A stretch of DNA of 64,000 nucleotides from Cotesia glomerata (lineage: Eukaryota > Arthropoda > Insecta > Hymenoptera > Braconidae), in assembly GCF_020080835.1 (NCBI RefSeq), contig NC_058158.1:22829639-22893638 (forward strand), given 5' to 3'. Below are positions 56,501 to 64,000 of the stretch, one piece after another; within the stretch, counting starts at the first letter, position 1; each line of letters opens with the position of its first letter. The translations under genes were made by a program, and so were the position numbers. The notes beneath the pieces are model-generated. The model searched no databases and had not been told where the DNA came from. It saw only the letters and a list, made by a program, of their open reading frames with translations.

Positions 56501-58197
56501 CATGATAAATTTCCCGTAAGATTAACACGGGAAAGCTTGTTTTTTTTTTAGTTTTTAAGTTTATAACTCTTTAATGGTTCATCAGCTAAACCAAATCATT
56601 TTCTTGTATAAAATTGAACGCTCTACAAAAAAGCTCTCTTATAATTTTTCGATAAACTGACCCGTTTCGAAGTTATTCAACTTTAAAATATAATTTATAA
56701 TATTTTATCTTTTTTTTTCAATTTTCTGACGAAACTATCAAGTTTATCAAAAAATTTTGTAAAATTTTTCAAATTTTTTGTATTCTAAATTTTATTTGGT
56801 ATCACAGATGCTTTTATTTAACTGCCAAATTTATAATACTATCGTATCTTAATTTCAAATAAATTCAAATAATTTTTTTTTTCAACTCAAAATTATTTTT
56901 ATTTTTTTTTTCCTAACTTTGTGATATTAGAGTAGTTTTGTTACAATTCTGAAATTTTTTTCTGGACCCTTAAACGAAAAATTTTCTTTGGGAACAACTC
57001 CTAAAAAAACTTATGACTGCTCCAAAAATTCCCTATGGTCACTCCTTGGATATTTCTGCAAAGAACTTAAAATTAAAAATATTGATTAATAAACTATTAT
57101 TTTAAACTCGTCGAAAAGAAAAGAAATAATGAATGAATTTGAACCAAAATTCAAATAAATTTTTAACTGATTAAGAGAAAAGTAAAAAATCTCCATATTT
57201 TACAATTCTTTCTCTATCATTCTAAAGTCAATAAATTATTCAATCAGCAACTAACATAAAATATTTGTGAAAAACTTGAATTAATACATATTTTCTCCAT
57301 CTACTTCCACGCCGACCTGATGATCTCTGGGCTAACAAAAATTTATTTTCCTTTTCTATTAACGTTTTAGCTGCTTTCTTGTGAGCAATATTAAATAACT
57401 CCTTCAACTTCTTCTTAATAGCAGTTTTATTTTTGATTTGCGTGGATGATAGTTTTCGTTTACAACTACGCTGCAAACTTTTCCACTTTTTGAACATTCT
57501 GAATAACTTATTGATGGCATTTAGATTTTAACAAGTAGGAATTTGAGCCTTTTTCTATTGTTCTTGAACCTCGGTTCACCGTAAATTAAGGACTTTGTTT
57601 ACCACCACACTTTTGTACTTAATGATTATAGAAAAATAAAGCTAAATCGTTCTTAAAAGTTGGAAGTTTACGTCCAACAATACCAGTTATTGGAAAACCA
57701 ATTAAATAAACTTCTTTATCCATTTTTTATAATCGATTTTGTCCATTTAAAAAAGTACTCAATTACAAAATAATTTACGAAGAATATTATTGTCGGTCAA
57801 CAAATAATTGGACAAATAACACATAAAAAAATAATTTTAATTTATTAGCAAATTAAGATACGATAGTATTAGAAATTTGATAGTTGAATAAAAGCATCTG
57901 TGAGAATACAAAAAATTTGAAAAATTTTACAAAATTTTTTGATAAACTTGATAGTTTCGTCAAAAAATTGGAAAAAAAAAAGAAAATACTATAAATTATA
58001 TTTTAAAGTTGAATAACTTTGAAACGCGTCAGTTTATCGAAAAATTATAAGAAAGCTTTTTTGTCAAGCGTTCAATTTTATACAAGAAAATGATTTGGTA
58101 TAGCTTTTTTAATGAACCATTAAAGAGTTATAAACTTTTAAACTCAAAAAAACAAGCTTTCCCGTGTTAATCTTACGGGAAATTGAAATTTATCATG
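56501..58197. mobile_element. Inverted-repeat element G (1.7 kb) with family i coding relic
   Basis: Terminal repeats of about 345 bp (56501-56845 and 57850-58197) start CATGATAAATTTCCCGTAAG and run inward to AAGATACGATAGTAT. The interior holds a minus-strand coding relic. A target duplication was not found, so the exact ends may lie slightly elsewhere. Confidence 0.7.
57240..57723 (-). pseudogene. Relic of the N-terminal part of a family i repeat protein
   Basis: Reading from ATG 57723: GRKLPTFKNDLALFFYNH and a stop, then broken sequence, then an open stretch from 57497 with WKSLQRSCKR, LFNIAHKKA and FLLAQRSSGRRG. From memory, a WKNLQK..KR ... FDIAHADAL ... QR..GR.G pattern forms the N-terminal part of the same uncharacterised insect/Hydra family whose middle part is seen in element J. 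It lies between the terminal repeats of element G. Confidence 0.5.
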
Positions 58198-58677
58198 CGA
58201 GAGTTCTTAATATTAATATTAAGGGCTGTAGCTTTCACAGGATTTTTTTTTTATCATTTCCAACAATATTTTCGTTATTATTATTATTTCTTTATTCATC
58301 GATCATTAAGTCGAAACTTCTAGCGGCCGTCCATTAATACAAAATAATGCATGGTATAGCATTTTATGAAAACAATAAGAATAAAAAGTAGATGTAAAAT
58401 TAAATTTAAATATTAAATATGTTAATAAAGTCCAAATTATAATCGAACAGTTCTATCAACGTAGATCACTCAACCTCCTTGCAAATTGCATGTAACAAAA
58501 ATTCAACTAATAATATAGTGTTATGTAATAATCTAATAATATAATGCGATAGACAAGATTTCAAACTATAGTAAAATGTCAAATCAACTTAGATATCAAA
58601 TATCAATTGCACAATGGCTTATGACCTATCCACACTCAAAAAGTAACTATAGGTAGATCTGCGAAATTCCACAAACG

Positions 58678-61415
58678 TTAGTGCCGACGTACATTGTGTT
58701 GCACTGGTAGCCCGTTCCAAACTCTGATTGCAGAGACAATAATTGATTTGTCATATTTCGTCGTGCGACAGCTAGGTAGTACTAAGTAGTCCTGTCGAAC
58801 ATTACCTCTACGAAACCGTGGTTCTAAAGCACATAAGTTCTGCCGGATTAACGGTTTTTGATGTAAATAAAAAGCTTTATAGATTAAGCACGACTGAAAG
58901 AACTCACGCCTGGACTTGAGTGATAGCAAGTGCAAATCACTGTAATAAGGCGTTACATGTTCAAACCGTGAAATATTGAAAATGAAGCGCACACAGGCAT
59001 TCATCTTGCGCTGAAGTCTGATATTTCTCTGTCCAGTGATGTCAGTAAGAGCTGCAGCGCAATAATCAAAAATTGGAAAAATTAGCGTAATGACTAGCTG
59101 TTTTCTCACTGGCAAATCAAATACATTACTATGCATTTTCAGCTGCGCCAGCGTCCTCATACTCTTCTCACATATTTCAGCGACTTGTGACGACCAGTTC
59201 AAGTTATCATCAAGCAGCACACCCAGGTACTTCACTGAATTGCAGTATTCAACTGGTTCGTTGTTAACCCTAATTGCTGATACCTGAACACTACGGAGGT
59301 CAAATAAATTTTGTGCTGTACCAAAAATCATTGGCTTAGTTTTGTCAGCATTCAGTTTTAAGCCATTGTACCCACTCCATTCAGAAATCACAGCAATTTC
59401 ATTATTTAAAGTGCCCACACATTGTTCAATATCACAGAGCTTACAGTTCAGATAAATAACCAGATCATCCGCGTATAACAGATGCTTACAGCGTTTCAGA
59501 ATACCACCAAGGTCGGCAACGTAAATCGAGTATAGCAGCGGACCAAGAACACTGCCATACAAAACCCCACTTACTGTATTGTTCCATGTAGAAATTCCAA
59601 TACTGTCTACACGCACTGCTTGAGACCGACCCTTCAAATATGAGACTATCCAGCTGACTGCTATATCGTCAAAACCCAACGCTCTTAACTTGTAGATCAG
59701 AATATCAAACACAACCGAGTCAAATGCTTTACTAAAGTCAAAAAACACCGCGACCGTGACCATCGAACAGTCCATGCTTGCGCGAACATCATCACTAAGC
59801 TTCAATATTGCATCCTGAGAGTTGAGCCCAGGCCGAAACGCAGTTTGATACTTAGCGTCAAGATCATGCATAGCCAAGTAGTTTACAATTGAGTCATGAG
59901 CACATCTTCCAAGCGCTTTAGATAGGGTACAAAGTATCGAAATTGGCCTGTAATCCGAAAAGCTTTCTGGACTACGCACTTTTGGCAGAGGTCGAACATA
60001 AGATTTCCTCCAGGCCGATGGAAAATCACCAGTGGAAAGAGAAAGGTTGAATAACTCCGTGATTAAATGCAAGAAATAAGGCAATAATATCTTGTAAGCC
60101 TTAATCTCAAATCCATCAGGACCCTTCGAGTTGGAAGTCAATCTCATTATTGCTTTCTTTACTGTTTCACAGTCGAGATGATTGAAGACAAAAACACTCC
60201 TGCTAATTAATAAACATTCATCAAGATAACCGTAATTAATCTGCTCATCCGGCGCTCCAGCAATTGTAACAAAATAGTTATTTAATCCACATAGATCCGC
60301 ACTTATATTCAACTCAGAGCACTTAATTAGTCCTAATTTACGAAAACAATTCCACAGTGATTTTGCGTCTTTACAGTTATGGAACCGTTGATTAAAGTAC
60401 TGTTTCTTTGCATCTGTAATTCTACATTTAATCACTTTTCTCATATTAACATACTCATTAAACGCAAATCCAGATCTTCTGAATATCCTGTACAGTTTTG
60501 ATCGTCGTCGCTGTAAAGTCCTGATGTCTTGGTTGATCCACGGTGCTGGCTGGTCCCGAATACTAATGCAAATACTAATGCAAGCCTGCATTCATACAGT
60601 CAACTGTGTCAGAGCTATCCATGTCCGAAAGATCTAGTCGCTCAAGAGCAGCATGGAGGCGTTCATCATCTACCCAAGCCCAGTTCCTGCACCAAATTTT
60701 CTTCTTGCCTAGCATGGGCATACTGTAATCATACCGAAGCCAGATAAGGTCATGATCTGCCGGAAAAGGCTCTGGGGACTGACCAGTGGAAAGAACATGA
60801 TCTGCATCATTAACCATACAATGGTCAATCCATGTATGACAAGTGGCCGTGTAATGTGTTGCATCAAAATTGAGAAGTTGAAGATCTAAGCCACCATAAA
60901 ATTCCATCAGACTATCCGCCTTCGGGCAGATTACATTCATGTTGATGTTAAAGTCACCAACTAGTACAGCATGAGAATAGTGCGGCATAACATTATCTAA
61001 ATCCATCTCCAGAAGATCAAGGGAATGAGAAGTAGGCGAGTTGTAAATTACACCAACCAGAACTTTTTGCCGTGTTGCATACCATATCTCCAGAAATAGG
61101 TACTCTGGCTGATTTGGTAGATAGACTGAACTAAGGACCACATTCGACGAGAGTACGTTGCTGACATACAGAACTACTCCACCACCAGTCCTATTTGTCC
61201 GGTCATTTATGAATAGCATAAAAGAAGGTAGTTTGAACTGAGAATCAGACATGTTTGAATTCAACCACGTCTCCGATACGGCGATAACATCAAAGGTATG
61301 GGTCCTGAAGTATTCCCGGAACAAATCAAAACAGCTGTTGAGCGAGCGAGCATTGACATGACAGATGTTAAGAGCATGTAATACAGTCTGTTGGTAATTC
61401 AGTTTGGACTAGTGA
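58678..61415 (-). pseudogene. ORF2 (endonuclease and RT) of the Jockey/CR1-like LINE, one frameshift
   Basis: The endonuclease half starts LNICHVNARSLNS near 61360. It shows VSETWLNS, TGGGVVLYVS, VGDFNINM and a DHDLIW motif, and is open to 60575. A shift near 60590, at a 12-bp tandem duplication, moves the rest to 60591-58678 (637 codons). The reverse transcriptase has FFDFSKAFDSV and YADD. The usual GVPQGS box reads GVLYGS, two substitutions at a normally conserved spot, so activity is doubtful even without the shift. The C-terminus IRVWNGLPVQHN is typical. Confidence 0.78.
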
Positions 61416-61703
61416 TAACAAATGCCAATTGAATATATCGGATTGTTTATTTGAAACACAAAATGCACTGAAGATTATCAGGCTGACTGTCAATACTCCC
61501 AACACTGGTCAAAAAAATTAAACTATAGTTTATTTACTATAGTAAATGAAATTTTTCGTTGATAATTAGTTTTCTATCCAAACCTAGCTGCATTTTAATA
61601 ATTCTATCTATAAGTAATTTAAACTAAAGTAAAAATTAACCAAAAAATTAAATCAATCTCAAAGATTATATTGGTTGTAAGTTTATGAGTAATTTCTTTA
61701 TAG

Positions 61704-61956
61704 TAAAGTTTATGTACTTGAATATGTGATGGGCCCGGAGATAAGGCAGTTTTACGCGCGAACTCTACCTATTTATTTATCATTTTGTTTGTTTTTTCAG
61801 TGATTAAATTTAAAAATAGAAGAATCAATTTATGAAGGACTATTATTAACATACTCCTGCCAAGATTAATGATTTTTTGTTCAAAGATTACTTGGTCAAA
61901 AAGCGTTTCAGTATTTTATCCAAAATTTGAATATTCTCTGTCCTACATGTTCTTAA
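61704..61956. repeat. Dispersed repeat of about 245 bp (copy 2)
   Basis: Nearly identical to 52727-52982, same orientation. It lies between ORF1 and ORF2 of the LINE, so it is either an insertion there or part of a larger inserted element beginning near 61450. Confidence 0.85.
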
Positions 61957-62026
61957 GTGGCTGATAAGCTGGCAAAACTGAGTTGACCGACAAATTATGA
62001 ATAGACGTAGGTTGAGTGAGTAAAGG

Positions 62027-63022
62027 TTATTGGGTTATTTTATTTTTCAGTGCCTCCATGCCAGATGACGGTAGAAGCCTTAGCGGTGGCCTCTCAGGCG
62101 ATAGTCTGACGCAGACAGCAGATCCCATAATCCAAACATTTTGCAAGGGAAGCCTTGGATAACTTTTCAGAATATGCTGTCGAAATTTATAGAGCGCTTG
62201 AGGATGACGACGATACAATCGAACTGGGTCCAAAGAAGCATTGTTACCAACAAAATCACCAGCAATCACCTTGCCTTCAGCACCAGTAATTAAGGAATCA
62301 ACAGTATCCTTTGAGTCGAACTTAACAAGAATATCACGCTGCCTTGAATTCGCCGAACCAGTCTTCTACGCTGGAGGCTTACCGATCCTACGAGCAAATC
62401 TGACCTTGGTAGTCGTAAACAGGACTTCTAAAGCTTCAAAAAGATGACCAACTATGCCACTCAGATCCTCATTGGCTGTCTCCAGCAGTCCAGAGATCGA
62501 TAACTCATTTTCAAGGGCCTGAGACTCCAGCTGAAGTGCACGTTGCTCAAAATTGCAGTCAACCAACAGGCTAGTGGCCTTAGAAATTTTATCAGCAACT
62601 TCCTTGGAACATCCACTAGATGCGCCTGACTTAAGTTTACTAACCCTCGTCTCCAGACACCCGATCCTGACGCTCAGCTCATCAAACTTTCCATGAAGTT
62701 CATTAGTCGACTTCTGCAAATCATCCAGCTTATCAAGTTGATCCGGTTTGTCCAATTTCTCCAGCTTCTTGGTTACAGCATCTAGCTTGTTCAGCTGATC
62801 AAGCCTCTTCTGCAGGGCATCTAGCATTCCCACTGCACTGTTTTCCAGGCACACTGGACATTTCACTTTAATAACTTTAGCAGCTTCCTCTGACGTTAGC
62901 AGACTGTATTTAAGCTTCGCACACCTCGGGTGAAATTTATGCTGATGTACGCAACTGGCCCTGATGCACATAGAGTCATCTTGTATATTAGTATAGCACA
63001 ACATACACGACATTATCAACAA
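62027..63022 (-). pseudogene. ORF1 (PHD-like finger, coiled coil) of the Jockey/CR1-like LINE, one nonsense codon
   Basis: 332 codons. The N-terminal cysteine/histidine cluster (C-x2-C ... C-x4-H-x4-H-x2-C ... C-x2-C) is PHD/RING-like. It is followed by a leucine/lysine heptad coiled coil with repeated KLDK-type units. Then comes a C-terminal domain with RDILVKFDSKD, typical of LINE ORF1 proteins. A TAG at 62366-62368 interrupts the frame, which is open on both sides. Role: RNA binding in the retrotransposition particle. Confidence 0.72.
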
Positions 63023-63298
63023 TTTGCTAGACAGTTCCCAAAAAAGTTCGTAAGTAGCAGCACCTCCTTACAAAAATACAGTAAATGACACGAGGTATTT
63101 TCTAACCTTGAACACTCACAATTTGCAAAGATTGATAAAAATTAATGCATCAAGTAATCGCAATAAAGACTTTTATAACACTAAATGTCAGTAAAAAATT
63201 ACTGATTCTAATAATATACACCAAGCTCCACACTTTTGTCCACAAACAGAAAAATGAACTCAAAGAGCAGAGCCGAGAAAAACACGTCTGTTTCTACC

Positions 63299-63320
63299 GA
63301 ATACTATACTATACTATACT
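63299..63320. repeat. (ATACT)n short tandem
   Basis: Four to five units of a 5-bp repeat. It lies next to the TA microsatellite and has no coding meaning. Confidence 0.85.
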
Positions 63321-63364
63321 GGTTAAAATTAAGAAAAAAAAATAGTCGATTTTTTTTAATCAGC

Positions 63365-63367
<3 letters not shown>

Positions 63368-63427
<60 letters not shown>
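63368..63427. repeat. (AT)n microsatellite
   Basis: About 30 uninterrupted AT units. Confidence 0.97.
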
Positions 63428-63430
<3 letters not shown>

Positions 63431-63465
63431 ATATAACGCGGCTTGTGGACACGATAGCGTCTACA

Positions 63466-64000
63466 ATTCTCAACGGATTTTGATGAAACTCGGTACACAT
63501 ATTCTTTGGGTGATTATCTTGAACGAGTTCGAAGATGAGAAAAATCGATCAATTAGTTTAGAAATGGCGGCCATTTAAAATTTTCAAAATAGTGAAAATC
63601 ATGTTTTTGGTCACTTCATTGATGTATAACTTTTGATTGAAGAGAGATAGCTAATTTTTAAAAATTCATGTGATAGCTCGTGAAATTACCTTCAATTTGA
63701 TGTGTATAACATTGACATTTTGACCATTTTTAGTTATTTTATCAAAGTTAAGAGTGCAACTGAACCATTTTTAGGCAATGTGTATAGTACAACCGACTTA
63801 TGAATGTTATTCTATCGAGAATTCTTAACAGATCCTAACGAAATTTAGTATATAGATTCCTTGGACAATTAGCTTGCATAAGCCCTAAAAAGAGCGAAAT
63901 TCGTCAATAAGTTTAGAAATGGTAGCTCCTCAAAATTATCAAAATAGTGAAAATCACGTTTTCGGTGACTTTATTGATGTATAACTTTCGATTGAAAAAA
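63466..64000. repeat. Tandem repeat of about 355 bp, 1.5 units
   Basis: The block starting ATTCTCAACGGATTTTGATG at 63466 recurs, diverged, from 63821 (ATTCTTAACAGATCCTAACG) to the window end. Shared parts include AGTTTAGAAATGG and AAAATAGTGAAAATCA. It is possibly the start of a satellite array that continues outside. Confidence 0.6.

Larger units (their letters stand above)
58270..63060 (-). mobile_element. Near full-length Jockey/CR1-like LINE
   Basis: Minus strand: leader to about 63060, ORF1 63022-62027, spacer with an inserted repeat, ORF2 about 61415-58678, 3' UTR ending in an (AAT)n-type tail near 58274-58290. Both ORFs carry few lesions, so it is relatively young. Confidence 0.75.

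Noticed and set aside
52212..64000. Upstream HIF-alpha exons (bHLH or PAS-A)
   Set aside because: I looked for further PAS-like or basic helix-loop-helix segments on the minus strand and saw only LINE and MITE sequence.

Overview
This is a non-coding-rich, AT-rich eukaryotic window, most likely from an insect and plausibly a hymenopteran. The order is an inference from repeat types, not proven. The only recognisable host gene is on the minus strand. Two exons, at 52105-52211 and 34621-34768, have canonical splice sites and matching intron phases. Together they encode most of the PAS-B/PAC region of a HIF-alpha (similar/sima-type) hypoxia-response transcription factor. They are separated by a 17.3 kb intron. 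The remaining exons lie outside the window or were not seen. Most of the window therefore reads as transposon-filled introns of this gene.

Left part (1-19.1 kb). A dispersed repeat, called K here, occurs in several copies. Its core is an AC microsatellite. One K microsatellite carries a 1.46 kb almost perfect (CA)n array. It is followed by two full-length R1-clade-type non-LTR retrotransposons in head-to-tail order (5284-10400 and 10441-15573), separated by only 40 bp of AC repeat. Copy 1 has an intact 992-codon ORF2 (endonuclease plus reverse transcriptase) but a frameshifted ORF1. Copy 2 has an ORF2 of identical length with one nonsense codon and a lost endonuclease catalytic Asn. Three more copies are broken and lie at 17.6-18.5 and 38.5-39.6 kb; a fourth is at 28.1-31.6 kb. 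In every copy the AC strand is the element's sense strand, as expected for a family that targets AC repeats (Waldo/Mino-like).

Middle (19.1-34.6 kb). There is a solo LTR with a perfect 5-bp target duplication, a THAP-bearing DNA-transposon fragment, and a decayed Jockey/CR1-like LINE whose ORF1 is split by a 149-bp MITE. A large hairpin element (26722-34543) is itself split by a TA-flanked element, which in turn holds K and the fourth R1-like copy. The hairpin's other arm preserves the empty target site.

Right part (34.6-64 kb). Several inverted-repeat elements follow, including 36131-42261, 43524-45622, 46735-48170, 50194-51234 and 56501-58197. Three carry decayed coding pieces of unnamed proteins that I remember as repeat-associated families in insects and Hydra. 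There is also a tRNA-derived SINE, and two more decayed LINEs on the minus strand (52.98-56.35 and 58.27-63.0 kb).

No intact rRNA or tRNA gene and no CRISPR array was seen. All family assignments are by eye and memory. No alignment or database search was possible.
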